Virus record (IMG/VR): IMGVR_UViG_3300020410_001426
Location: 1 to 20,590 of that record
DNA length: 20,590 nt
Reading direction: 5' to 3' (one strand)
Source: a virus
Shown here: positions 1 to 7,323 of the stretch, in pieces
Numbering within the stretch: position 1 is the first letter of the stretch
Layout of the letters: every line of letters begins with the position of its first letter
Translations under genes and position numbers: made by a program
The notes under the pieces: generated by a model
What the model was told of the DNA's origin: nothing
Database searches by the model: none
The model's input: only the letters and a program-made list of their open reading frames with translations

Positions 1-347
1 TCGTTCACTTCTTCAGCGGACTCGTTAGTGGCTTCAACAGCTTCTTCAACAGTCTCTTCGCCTTCGGTGATTTCTTCAGCAGCTTCGTTAGTTGCCTCAG
101 CTTCTTCATTAGTTGCCTCAGCAGCTTCGTTAGTTGCTTCAGCTTCTTCGTTGGTTGCTTCTGCAGCTTCTTCGATGGCTTCTTCGCCTTCGTTTTGTGC
201 TTCAGCAGCTTCTTCAACAGTTTCTGTCTCTTCTGTGATTTCTTCTTCGTTCACTTTCTCTTCCAAGAAGGATTCGGAAAGTGGAGCGAGGTTAGCTAAT
301 CCCATGAAACGACGAACTGTTGATTCGTTTAAAAGTTTCTTACTCAT
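1..347 (-). CDS. Acidic repeat-containing phage protein, 3' end off the window
   Basis: The first 115 codons of a gene that runs off the left edge. The start ATG (345-347) has a good ribosome site, AGGAG, about 8 nt upstream. The protein opens with a basic/hydrophobic stretch (MSKKLLNESTVRRFMGLANL). After about residue 30 it becomes almost wholly Glu/Ala/Thr/Asn, with four tandem 7-residue units of the type AEATNE(E/A), so it is probably strongly acidic and disordered or coiled. From memory, short proteins with a very similar opening followed by an acidic region occur beside head genes of marine phages. A scaffold, prohead-core or other structural role is therefore possible, but this is inference. 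It is the first gene after the sigma-like gene and is preceded by a 36-nt hairpin. A Lys/Leu-rich reading in another frame here is only a shadow of the repeats. Confidence 0.75.
   Translation of the reverse strand, partial: MSKKLLNESTVRRFMGLANLAPLSESFLEEKVNEEEITEETETVEEAAEAQNEGEEAIEEAAEATNEEAEATNEAAEATNEEAEATNEAAEEITEGEETVEEAVEATNESAEEVN
82..165. repeat. Four tandem 21-bp repeats inside the acidic protein gene
   Basis: Four consecutive 21-bp units (82-102, 103-123, 124-144, 145-165) share a core like TTAGTTGCCTCAGC on the plus strand. They encode the (A/E)AEATNE heptads on the minus strand. Units 1 and 3 resemble each other more than they resemble units 2 and 4, so a 42-bp unit may have duplicated. 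The reading frame is kept throughout. The array could vary in length by slippage. Confidence 0.7.
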
Positions 348-386
348 AGTACTATTCTCCTCTTGATATTTTTAAATCGATTTTTT

Positions 387-422
387 CAAGATATACTCTG
401 CGAAAGTGCAGAATAACTCTTG
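387..422 (-). other. Imperfect 15-bp stem-loop upstream of the acidic protein gene
   Basis: On the minus strand, arms CAAGAGTTATTCTGC and GCAGAGTATATCTTG enclose a 6-nt ACTTTC loop, with two mismatches and one G-U pair. The hairpin ends about 40 nt upstream of the start codon. In the transcript it is followed by A-rich sequence, not a U run, so it is not a standard intrinsic terminator. A processing site or leader structure is more likely. No convincing sigma-70 promoter is visible in the 348-453 gap. A TTAAATAAAT stretch at the end of the sigma-like gene only partly resembles T4 late-promoter sequence. Confidence 0.5.
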
Positions 423-453
423 TAATTAGTGTTGTAGATCCGAAAAACCCCAT

Positions 454-744
454 TTATTTAACTGAAACGGCATTTTGCAATCTTTTTCTCATCTTTAGCA
501 CCGCCTGTTTTTCAATTTGGTGCACTCGGACGCATGTTATTCCGAGGCGGTCGCCCACCTCCTGCAGAGTCATTCCGCCAGGGTTTTTGTCAACTGCGAC
601 TAAGCAACAGTTGAGGTCTTCCTCGTGATTCATCCACATCTCGCATCCCGTATTCGGACAGGAAACCGCTTTTTCCTTACATTTTCTTACACACTCCTCC
701 TCAATCGCTTGTTTTGGTTCTTCATAAATACTGAACTTAAACAT
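454..744 (-). CDS. Sigma factor region 4-like protein with a cysteine cluster
   Basis: A 96-residue protein. The C-terminal part, about residues 58-89 (MTLQEVGDRLGITCVRVHQI then KMRKRL), fits the helix-turn-helix of sigma-70 region 4, which contacts the -35 element. There is no region 2, so it cannot be a complete housekeeping sigma. The N-terminal half has Cys18, 22, 29 and 34 and a Cys46-Cys47 pair, which could hold a metal. The start at 744 is preferred over the adjacent ATG at 747 because GGAGG is then 6 nt away. A start further upstream would overlap the previous gene more. It overlaps the end of the 123-aa gene by 8 nt and lies just before a probable structural gene. A role in late transcription is plausible but inferred. 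Confidence 0.65.
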   Translation of the reverse strand: MFKFSIYEEPKQAIEEECVRKCKEKAVSCPNTGCEMWMNHEEDLNCCLVAVDKNPGGMTLQEVGDRLGITCVRVHQIEKQAVLKMRKRLQNAVSVK

Positions 745-1108
745 CATCGTCCTCCGACTCAATGAGGTCAAAGATGTTCTCTATATCCTCTGGAGAAAGA
801 GCAAACTTCTTATCGATAGCAGCTGCCTTTTCTCGTTCTTTTTTTATCATTCGTCTGCTCCTCTTGGAGTCGATCTCCTTTCGCTCCTTATACCGCTCAA
901 TGAATGAGTTAATGTCCCTATCACCGTCGATAAACCCATGTACAATTGCCCTGAAGAACTCTGTCTTCGTGAGCTTCTCGTACTCCAACTTCATTATTAA
1001 ACGAACATACACGGAATCCTGGCTGTCGATATAGAGGGATGGAAACACCCTCCTGTTCAACCAGCCATACTCTTCCTTGACTGTTTCGTCTTTCTTTTCT
1101 TCCGTCAT
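737..1108 (-). CDS. Unknown 123-aa protein, possible ribbon-helix-helix
   Basis: I do not recognise a named family. Residues about 31-62 (DSVYVRLIMKLEYEKL, then TKTEFFRAIVHGF) have the strand-helix-helix pattern of ribbon-helix-helix DNA-binding proteins. They are followed by a very basic helical stretch (about 70-98) and an acidic tail with NIFDLIESEDDDV. A basic body with a short hydrophobic-acidic tail could suit a DNA- or polymerase-associated regulator. It starts 3 nt after the stop of the IMPDH/GMPR gene, with GGGATAAGG upstream, and overlaps the sigma-like gene, so the two are probably translated together. DNA binding is inferred from the pattern only. Confidence 0.6.
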   Translation of the reverse strand: MTEEKKDETVKEEYGWLNRRVFPSLYIDSQDSVYVRLIMKLEYEKLTKTEFFRAIVHGFIDGDRDINSFIERYKERKEIDSKRSRRMIKKEREKAAAIDKKFALSPEDIENIFDLIESEDDDV

Positions 1109-1111
1109 GCC

Positions 1112-2137
1112 TTATCCCAATATGTGCGGCTTGCTTTCCGCAAGTGCCGCTGAGGTTTGGTTGACGAATGTTGCCGTCAATCGAAGCTGGTTAAGGTTTT
1201 GACAGCCACTGTAAGACAGACCGCTGCGGATGCCGCCAACGATGTTTTCCATCACATCAACGACACTACCTTTATATGGCACCGTTGTGGAAACACCCTC
1301 GACGACTGACACCTTGTTTCTCCAGGAGTTTTGTGCATCTCCGGAAGCCATGCCTCGATAAACTTTTCTTTTATGCCCCGTTCTTTCGTCTGTAATGACG
1401 GAGCCTGGTGATTCGTCTGTTCCCGCGAGGAGTGAGCCGACCATAACAAGGTCTGCACCAGCTGCGATTGCTTTGACGATATCACCGCTACCTCGCACAC
1501 CACCATCTGCGATTAGCATTGCAGAACCTGCTGACTCTGCACAACGCATGATTGAATCAAGAACAGGAAGACCGTGACCTGTGCGGGTTCTCGTGCTGCA
1601 TGCTGCACCACCGCCGACACCGACACGGATGCTGTCTGCACCCCAGTTCGACAAATCTTCAAATGCCTGTGCCGTTGCGACATTGCCTGCCATGATGTGA
1701 ATGTCGCTACCAAAAGCACCACGGAGTTGGCCGATGGCTCTCTTCACGAGCTGGTGATGGCCATGTGCGACATCTACACAGAGAATCTCCGCACCTGCAC
1801 CGACGATCTCTGTGGCTCGTTCAAGAAAGTCACCAGTTGCACCAATTGCAGCTGCAATGGGGTGTTCACCCAACGAACGACCGATGACCTCGGAAACCAT
1901 GTCGACCTGCTCATTAATCGTGCAGTATCGATGCAATACACCGAAGGTGCCCATGTCACTCAATGCAGCAGCCATCTCGGTGCCAACCACAGTGTCCATT
2001 GGAGCTCCAATCACAGGAATGTCCAAGGTTATGACTTTATCCAAGTCGGTGGTGATGTCAACCTCTGATCTGCTGGTGATGTCCGAATACTTCGGAACCA
2101 GCAGGACATCATCGTATGATAGAACTTTTCTCATCAT
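1112..2137 (-). CDS. IMP dehydrogenase / GMP reductase family enzyme
   Basis: A 341-residue TIM-barrel enzyme of the IMPDH/GMPR family. These enzymes catalyse either NAD-dependent oxidation of IMP to XMP or NADPH-dependent reduction of GMP to IMP through a cysteine-linked intermediate. Visible motifs are the N-terminal [10 protein letters not shown] and GAPMDTV, the catalytic loop [17 protein letters not shown] with nucleophile Cys180, DGG at 211-213, MVGS, the YRGM flap start at 260-263, and [11 protein letters not shown] near 280. There are no CBS domains, and the length matches GMP reductase (about 345) or CBS-less IMPDH. The loop has GGGAAC where both subfamilies usually have GPGS(I/V)C, so I cannot choose between the two activities. 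The start overlaps the upstream stop as ATGA, with AGGGAG 5 nt before it. It probably shifts host purine pools. Confidence 0.88.
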   Translation of the reverse strand: MMRKVLSYDDVLLVPKYSDITSRSEVDITTDLDKVITLDIPVIGAPMDTVVGTEMAAALSDMGTFGVLHRYCTINEQVDMVSEVIGRSLGEHPIAAAIGATGDFLERATEIVGAGAEILCVDVAHGHHQLVKRAIGQLRGAFGSDIHIMAGNVATAQAFEDLSNWGADSIRVGVGGGAACSTRTRTGHGLPVLDSIMRCAESAGSAMLIADGGVRGSGDIVKAIAAGADLVMVGSLLAGTDESPGSVITDERTGHKRKVYRGMASGDAQNSWRNKVSVVEGVSTTVPYKGSVVDVMENIVGGIRSGLSYSGCQNLNQLRLTATFVNQTSAALAESKPHILG

Positions 2138-2403
2138 GCTGACTCCCTGTCTTTGATTCGCTGTTCAAAATCTTTCACAACCTGTTGTGCCTTCGACCAG
2201 CACTCTGGGCAGTAGAGGCGAACATCTTTCTCCTCGTTGCGAACCACAACATTCCAAGACATCACCTGTTCTTTATTTTGCCGATCAAAGGGTTCCGAGC
2301 AAGCAAGGCACTCTTCGGGTAGCATGTCAAACAAGCCCAACTTTTGTTTGTAGTCTTTTTGGGTTTGCTTATGGGTCTTCTTGTTCTTGATCTTGCGGAC
2401 CAT
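2134..2403 (-). CDS. Small zinc-ribbon-like phage protein
   Basis: An 89-residue protein with a basic N-terminus (residues 1-22) and two CxxC knuckles: Cys32/Cys35 (CLAC) and Cys65/Cys68 (CPEC in RLYCPECW). About 30 residues containing a WNVVVR strand separate them. The arrangement predicts one zinc-ribbon fold. Similar small CxxC proteins are frequent among phage nucleotide-metabolism genes, but I know of no established function. It joins its neighbours as TAATG with the methyltransferase stop and ATGA with the IMPDH/GMPR start, so all three should be translationally coupled. Confidence 0.7.
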   Translation of the reverse strand: MVRKIKNKKTHKQTQKDYKQKLGLFDMLPEECLACSEPFDRQNKEQVMSWNVVVRNEEKDVRLYCPECWSKAQQVVKDFEQRIKDRESA

Positions 2404-2882
2404 TACATCACCGCCAATTTGGGTGGGTTTTCAACGGGATGACCTGCACCGCTGCCAAAGACAAGAACTGCAGAAGGGAACGGTGCGGAGTTCTTGCCTC
2501 CACCGAACTTGAGACGACCTTTGATAAGGCGAATCTCATCTGCTCTCATTGCATACTTGTGCCAATATTTAGTATCGGTACGTGCAGGAATGAGCATGAC
2601 GACGGTTGTGTCCTTTTTGAGACTCTCGTCATATGCTTTCTCAAACCAACGACCAATGCCTCTACCATATGGCGGATTAACAAACACTTTGTTTCCGCCC
2701 CAATCTTGCTCAAGACCATCATCGTCGGGTGTGAAGTATTTTGAGCACAGTGCATTGTGGCTCTTTGCACAAGGGTCCAATGTAAAGTTGAATTGCGAGT
2801 CTAGTTTACGAAAAAATTCTCGCGGTGTTGCCCACTCCATACTCTTGCTACTGAACAACACCTTGGCATCATGCTTTTTCAT
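2403..2882 (-). CDS. Phage DNA N6-adenine methyltransferase (Dam-type)
   Basis: A 159-residue protein typical of the short phage N6-adenine methyltransferase family, whose members are normally about 150-180 aa. Recognisable parts are the opening SSKSMEWATPREFF, the FTLDPCA segment (residues about 33-39, SAM-binding side), the catalytic NPPYGR at 69-74 (the DPPY/NPPY motif of amino-methyltransferases), and VVMLIPARTDT. It should transfer a methyl group from SAM to adenine in DNA, most likely to protect phage DNA from host nucleases. The recognition site cannot be read from the protein. No restriction endonuclease partner is adjacent, so it looks like an orphan. The start overlaps the dUTPase stop as ATGA. 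Confidence 0.85.
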   Translation of the reverse strand: MKKHDAKVLFSSKSMEWATPREFFRKLDSQFNFTLDPCAKSHNALCSKYFTPDDDGLEQDWGGNKVFVNPPYGRGIGRWFEKAYDESLKKDTTVVMLIPARTDTKYWHKYAMRADEIRLIKGRLKFGGGKNSAPFPSAVLVFGSGAGHPVENPPKLAVM

Positions 2883-3346
2883 CTCTTACCTCCGTCGGTG
2901 GAACCCAGGGCACCATCGCCACGATCACTAATTGTGATTGGATACCAGTTATAAAGATCTTTGCTGTGAGTCTCAAGTGCTCGGAAATGAACCACTGGGA
3001 CCATTACACCTTGTGCAATCTTGGTCTGAGGGGTGATGGTCTGTGCCTCTGTTCCAATGTTGTGAAGATTTACAAACACTTCACCATCGTATCCTGAGTC
3101 TACGACACATGCACCGACGATGAGGCTTCTCTTTGCCGCCACACTGCTTCGGTTCTTAATCTCAATCATGTAACCATGTGGCACACCGAATCGATAACCA
3201 GTTGGCAACACTGCAGACTTGCCAGGTTCAATGACAACCTCTTTCCCGTCTTCGGGGTTAAAGAACAAGTCTAAACCTGCATCTGATGGGTTTGCCCTCT
3301 CTGGTGGGTGTGCGTCTTCTCTAATTCTTGCATATTCTAAAATCAT
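2879..3346 (-). CDS. dut: dUTP diphosphatase (trimeric dUTPase)
   Basis: A 155-residue dUTPase, which hydrolyses dUTP to dUMP and pyrophosphate. This keeps uracil out of DNA and feeds dTMP synthesis. All five motifs are visible: I SDAGLDLFF (21-29), II KNRSSVA (64-70), III GACVVDSGYDGEV (78-90, with catalytic-region Asp83 and Tyr86), IV KIAQGVMVPV (109-118) and V RGDGALGSTD (142-151). Motif V has Leu where the uridine-stacking Phe is more usual, and an Asp in place of the final Gly. The start has AAGGAG 5 nt upstream. A promoter-like site lies about 95 nt upstream, inside the preceding small gene, so dut may head its own transcript. Confidence 0.95.
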   Translation of the reverse strand: MILEYARIREDAHPPERANPSDAGLDLFFNPEDGKEVVIEPGKSAVLPTGYRFGVPHGYMIEIKNRSSVAAKRSLIVGACVVDSGYDGEVFVNLHNIGTEAQTITPQTKIAQGVMVPVVHFRALETHSKDLYNWYPITISDRGDGALGSTDGGKR

Positions 3347-3355
3347 ATCATCTCC

Positions 3356-3592
3356 TTAGTTTATATGTTCTTTCCCGTCCAACTGTCTCAACTGTAGCCA
3401 TGCTAACATATCAAATGGACCGCCGTATGTCACTACTATATCATAACTTGTTTCTGCATATTTGTCAACAAGTTCTTGTGTTTGTGTCTCAGTGGTGGTC
3501 CTATCCTTGATAGTTCTCCGCTCTTCTATCTTGAGCTTCGAATTGTGAATCACGACAATTGTATCAAAGTTAGACTTCGGGCTTGTTTTCAT
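3356..3592 (-). CDS. Unknown 78-aa protein
   Basis: A small protein of no recognised family (KTSPKSNFDTIVVIHNSKLK at the N-terminus). It has a predicted strand (TIVVIH), a charged middle rich in Thr/Glu/Arg, and a second hydrophobic segment (YDIVVTYGGPFDMLAWLQL). I place the start at the ATG at 3592. A TTG 12 nt further upstream, at 3604, has a better spaced AAGGA and would add four residues. Either start overlaps the end of the upstream small gene. The stop lies 9 nt before the dUTPase start. The gene also contains a TTGACA/TATGAT promoter match that probably serves dut. Confidence 0.6.
   Translation of the reverse strand: MKTSPKSNFDTIVVIHNSKLKIEERRTIKDRTTTETQTQELVDKYAETSYDIVVTYGGPFDMLAWLQLRQLDGKEHIN
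3440..3468 (-). promoter_or_regulatory. Sigma-70-type promoter inside the 78-aa gene, toward dut
   Basis: The -35 TTGACA lies at 3463-3468 and the -10 TATGAT (one mismatch) at 3440-3445, with an exact 17-bp spacer and minus orientation. The start of transcription would be near 3433, about 88 nt before the dUTPase start codon. It lies wholly in coding sequence, so coding constraint could produce it by chance. The exact spacing, shared with four other sites in the window, argues otherwise. Confidence 0.5.
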
Positions 3593-3785
3593 CTTTTTTA
3601 GCAACCTTCAATTCCTTCTTCTTGGATCTCTTGATAGCTCTCTTTAGTTTGCTTATCATTTCTCTCTTCCACACGATCTCCATATCCTCTTCGGTCACGT
3701 CAATCGCATCAAGAATCATCTTTATTTCTCTCCTGGAAAGATAAACCTTCTTAAGAAATGCTGGTGGTCTTTTACCTGTGTTCAT
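3570..3785 (-). CDS. Unknown 71-aa basic helical protein
   Basis: A small protein with two probable helices: LSRREIKMILDAIDVTEED and then a run dense in Lys and Arg (residues about 38-66). The composition suggests nucleic-acid contact, but no family is recognised. The start ATG is 3 nt after the dnaE stop and is preceded by GGGG at about 6 nt. It overlaps the next small gene. Its place directly behind the polymerase gene suggests co-expression, not a known function. Confidence 0.6.
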   Translation of the reverse strand: MNTGKRPPAFLKKVYLSRREIKMILDAIDVTEEDMEIVWKREMISKLKRAIKRSKKKELKVAKKDENKPEV

Positions 3786-3788
3786 GAT

Positions 3789-6700
3789 CTACCCCAACAT
3801 CCTAAAGAACCTTGAGATGCTTCGGGAAGAGAAGCCCCACTGTTCACTATGATCAAGGCGAGCCATGTAAGCTCGATTAAGATGAATGTTATCCTTGCCC
3901 GGACGAACACCCCAACACTTGATGTGGCTAATGACATTGTTCTCGTCGATGACCTGAACAACCCAGTATGTCTTTCCGTTCTTTGTTTGGCGAGGTGTTA
4001 CCTTGCGAGGAATAAACCAAGCGGCACCGAGCATCGGGTCAAAGTCGGAAATGGGGGGAACACCAAGATCACGAAGCTCGTTGGTAATACTCTCATCGAC
4101 AACCAAGTGCATCGGGAACACACCTGTAAGATTCGTAAGATTCTCAATCTTCTCCTCAGTGGAGAAGTCTCCCTCTGGGTGGTACTTTGTGATGTTCTCT
4201 GTGAGGTCTTTTTCCTTACGAGGACGCTCAACGGCGACTGCGGTCCAGAAGTGTTTGGAGCCGGAGAATCGATCATCTTTAAGACAGTCCAATGCATGAG
4301 AACGGACGAGGACATCAAGTGCCTTCTTGTTCAGCTTGCTGTAAGTCATCTTCTCGTTAAAGAGAAAGTCTTCAATCTTGTTGAACGGACGACCAGCAAA
4401 GACCTGATCAATTGCCGAATCGCCAAGACCCTTAACAGATGTCAGAGGCTGAATGAGGGTTGTGCCATCGTCGGAGTACTCCCAAACCTTTCCGGAAGTA
4501 TTCACATTGAGAGACTGGATACTGTATCCGAGACTCTTCGCCGTGTTGATAGCTGCCTCTTTGCGACCTTCTGGTTCTTTATCCAAGAATGCGGCAATCC
4601 ACTCTGTCTGATGATACTTCAACAACCATGCACACTGGTAAGACAATGTGGCATAAGAAATAGCATGAGATGCGTTAAAACCATAGCCGGAGAAGAATTC
4701 CATCTTCTTCCAGAGATCATCGGCATCCTCAACTCGAATACCCTTGTCTTCGCAACCCGCGATGAACTTGTTGCGAATTCGTTCGAGGTCTTTGGCACCC
4801 TTGCCGGTACCCTTCTTTGTGAGAAGTTTACGAAGCATATTGCCCTCGTCAAGAGAGACTCGGCGGCCTAGCTTGTGAGCAAGCAAAGCCAACTGCTCCT
4901 GGAACACAATGAAGCCATAAGTATCTTCGAGACACTCTTTGACAACAGGGTGGATGTACTCAATCTCATCTGGGTTTGACTTTGCGGCGACATAGAGGTC
5001 GTGCACGTTCGCAGACAAGGGACCTGGGCGATAAATCGCTGTAATGGCTGCAAGGTCAACGAGGCTTCGAGGCTTCGCATCCTTGCAGAACTTTTGGGCA
5101 CCGTGTTGTGTGAACTGGAATACACCTGCCCACTTACCCTCATGAAAGACACTCTCCCAGACAGACTGGTCTTCGAAGTCAATCACATTCGGATCGAGGT
5201 GCTTATCGTAATATTCTTTTACATCCGCGAAAGTGGGCTCCTTGATATTGAGCTTGCTCTTCAGGATGTGGCGAATTGCACCCTCAATCATGCGAAGAGA
5301 AGCCAAACCAAGAATATCAAACTTAATGAAGCCCATTGGCTCCAAGTGACGAACGTTCATACCTTCAGACCACGGAGTCTGTCGCACACCGCCAGAAGCG
5401 ATGAGGGGCATATACTGATCAAGATTCTCACCGACGAGCACACCACCAGCATGACGGGAACACGAACGAACGGAGCCGTACAGTTTCATAATATGTGTCT
5501 TGATGTGGGGATATTTAGAAAGAAACCCACGGAGACTGTCCGAGTATTCAATCAACTCTTCAAAAGTCGGAGTATACACACCAGCGGAGATATTGTTCGC
5601 TGCTTTGGCACGAGGGGTTGCCTCGGAAAGCATGCGACTGGTCACTTGGTTGACCTCGGAGAAGTCAATCTTGTAGAACTTTGAAATATCCTTGATGAGA
5701 GAGCGAAGCTGGAGGGTGTTCCAGTTTGAAATAGGAACAACAACATTGTCACCCCACTCATCAATCAGCAAATCTTTAAGCTCCATTGGGTCGGCGACGT
5801 CGTAATCAATATCGGGATAGTCGACGGCATCTTTACGAAGGAATCTCTCAAACTGGAGGTTGTATTTGATGGGATCAACCTGAGTGATGCTGAGGCAGAA
5901 AGCGACGAGGGAACCTGCAGCGGAACCTCGACCTGCACCGACGAGCTGCACCTCTTGTGCCTTGTCGGAGATCGCCTTCATTGTCAGGAAGTATTTACTA
6001 AAACCACGAGAGGAGATGACATCGAACTCTTTTTCGAGCCGCTTCTCGTAATTCTTCTTACCCATCAGACCCCGCAGACGAAGACCCTCCTGAGCATAGG
6101 ACCAGAGGGCTTCGTCTGCAGTGCAGTCTGCGGGGACAACAAAGTCAGGTAGGCGAACAGTGCTGTCAGGGAAGAAGGCTTCCACCTTCTTGTGTGCGAT
6201 CTCGTAAGTTCGCTCGACACTTTCAATGAGTAGCTTTTCGTCATACTCGACCCCTCTGGGAAACAGGGGTTTGTCGTTTTCGCGATAGATCCAGTTCTCA
6301 GACTGAGTGTACTTACGGATCGCTTCAACCATCTCGTCACCATTCTTGGGATACAACTCGCAACGAGTTTGGTCGATAGAGTCGGGGAGAGTGGCTTCCT
6401 CAAGTCCCCCCTTGGACAGCCAGCCAAGTTTCCTGTAAAGTTCCCGGTCTTTCCAGGAATCCTTGTCGGGATAGTGACTGTCCGATGTGGATACGAGCTG
6501 AATGCCTAGCTCGCCACACACCTTGATGACGAACTTATTAATGGCATGCTGGTCGGGAATGGCATTCCACTGCACCTCTCCATAAAAGTTGTCACCAAAG
6601 ATTTCTTTAAAACGGGTTGCGGTCTTGGTCATCGCCTCGATGACTGCCTCCTCGCCCTGTTCGCGGTTTTTCCAGTAATCGCTGGCAAACACACCGCCCA

Positions 6701-7256
6701 TGCAAGCACTGGAAACAATAATACCCTCTTTGTGTGCTTCGAGAGTGTCGAAGTCGAGGCGAGGGTAACGATAGAAGTTCTCCGGAGTATAAGACTTGGA
6801 GATCATTGTAAAGAGGTTGCTTAAGCCTTTCTGATTAGCGGCAATAAGAACAAGATGACTACGACGAGAAAGAATATCTTTAACAGCACTTTTACTAGCT
6901 TCTTCATCTTCAACTGTTGTTCCCGATGCCTCTGCATCTTTTTTTGCCTTCTTCTTATCTAGTTCGGCGGCTTCTTTTTCTTTGTGCCATTCTTGCAAAC
7001 TTGGAACAAAATATGCCTCGCAACCATAGATCGGTTTGAAGTTCTTGCCAGCATCGTGCATCTTCTTGGCATGAAGCACCTGATAAGCAAGACCATTCAT
7101 GTTGCCGTGGTCGGTCAAAGCAAGGGCATCCATGCCATTATTGTATGCGGAGTCCATGTGCTCTTGGGGATAACCAAGGGCATCAAAGGGGGAACCCGCA
7201 ACACTGTGTGCGTGAAGACCAACATACTTTACTTTTGGAGACAATCTATCCATCAT
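3789..7256 (-). CDS. dnaE: DNA polymerase III alpha subunit (DnaE type)
   Basis: A 1155-residue family-C replicative polymerase, full bacterial length (about 1160). The N-terminal PHP domain (about 10-300) shows LHAHS (His15, His17), Asp25, LTDHG (His50), GCEAY (Glu80), SHLVL (His134), SSACMGG (Cys185) and TSDSHY (Asp259, His261). This matches the complete nine-ligand metal set of PHP domains that proofread. It is interrupted by a charged Lys/Glu insert (91-125). The catalytic core has GAGRGSAAGSLVAF (440-453), PDIDYD with Asp482 and Asp484, SRHAGG, and FIKFDILGL with the third Asp647. GVFQFTQ and YRPGPL follow. An OB-fold-like region lies near the end (about 1070-1140). No clear tau-binding extension is seen. 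It is driven by a consensus promoter just upstream. AGAGG precedes the two adjacent ATGs at 7256 and 7253. Confidence 0.96.
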   Translation of the reverse strand: MMDRLSPKVKYVGLHAHSVAGSPFDALGYPQEHMDSAYNNGMDALALTDHGNMNGLAYQVLHAKKMHDAGKNFKPIYGCEAYFVPSLQEWHKEKEAAELDKKKAKKDAEASGTTVEDEEASKSAVKDILSRRSHLVLIAANQKGLSNLFTMISKSYTPENFYRYPRLDFDTLEAHKEGIIVSSACMGGVFASDYWKNREQGEEAVIEAMTKTATRFKEIFGDNFYGEVQWNAIPDQHAINKFVIKVCGELGIQLVSTSDSHYPDKDSWKDRELYRKLGWLSKGGLEEATLPDSIDQTRCELYPKNGDEMVEAIRKYTQSENWIYRENDKPLFPRGVEYDEKLLIESVERTYEIAHKKVEAFFPDSTVRLPDFVVPADCTADEALWSYAQEGLRLRGLMGKKNYEKRLEKEFDVISSRGFSKYFLTMKAISDKAQEVQLVGAGRGSAAGSLVAFCLSITQVDPIKYNLQFERFLRKDAVDYPDIDYDVADPMELKDLLIDEWGDNVVVPISNWNTLQLRSLIKDISKFYKIDFSEVNQVTSRMLSEATPRAKAANNISAGVYTPTFEELIEYSDSLRGFLSKYPHIKTHIMKLYGSVRSCSRHAGGVLVGENLDQYMPLIASGGVRQTPWSEGMNVRHLEPMGFIKFDILGLASLRMIEGAIRHILKSKLNIKEPTFADVKEYYDKHLDPNVIDFEDQSVWESVFHEGKWAGVFQFTQHGAQKFCKDAKPRSLVDLAAITAIYRPGPLSANVHDLYVAAKSNPDEIEYIHPVVKECLEDTYGFIVFQEQLALLAHKLGRRVSLDEGNMLRKLLTKKGTGKGAKDLERIRNKFIAGCEDKGIRVEDADDLWKKMEFFSGYGFNASHAISYATLSYQCAWLLKYHQTEWIAAFLDKEPEGRKEAAINTAKSLGYSIQSLNVNTSGKVWEYSDDGTTLIQPLTSVKGLGDSAIDQVFAGRPFNKIEDFLFNEKMTYSKLNKKALDVLVRSHALDCLKDDRFSGSKHFWTAVAVERPRKEKDLTENITKYHPEGDFSTEEKIENLTNLTGVFPMHLVVDESITNELRDLGVPPISDFDPMLGAAWFIPRKVTPRQTKNGKTYWVVQVIDENNVISHIKCWGVRPGKDNIHLNRAYMARLDHSEQWGFSSRSISRFFRMLG

Positions 7257-7287
7257 TCGAACCTCTTTCTTAAAATTAGCAGTCTTT

Positions 7288-7316
7288 ATTATAACATAAA
7301 GACGGGATCATGTCAA
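7288..7316 (-). promoter_or_regulatory. Perfect extended sigma-70 promoter for dnaE
   Basis: The -35 TTGACA is at 7311-7316 and the -10 TATAAT at 7288-7293, with a 17-bp spacer. TGT precedes the -10 directly, which gives an extended -10. This is a full consensus match. It lies in the 90-nt gap before dnaE and points at it. The leader would be about 25 nt. Confidence 0.9.
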
Positions 7317-7323
7317 GCATTAC

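Noticed and set aside
82-165. CRISPR array or replication iterons
   Set aside because: The units are contiguous without spacers, are in frame and encode heptads in a protein.
28-366. Plus-strand Ser/Ala-rich frame at the left edge
   Set aside because: It is the reverse reading of the acidic repeat gene, which has a good ribosome site and fits the strand of all other genes.
1574-2068. Plus-strand open frame opposite the IMPDH/GMPR gene
   Set aside because: It is a shadow of the strongly conserved enzyme; its Cys/Thr-rich translation has no domain logic.
2403-2882. Restriction-modification system around the adenine methyltransferase
   Set aside because: Both neighbours are dUTPase and a small zinc-ribbon protein; no endonuclease motifs are seen.
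3849-4871. Long plus-strand open frame (340 codons) opposite dnaE
   Set aside because: It is antisense to the conserved C-terminal half of DnaE, has no recognisable motifs, and no other gene uses the plus strand.
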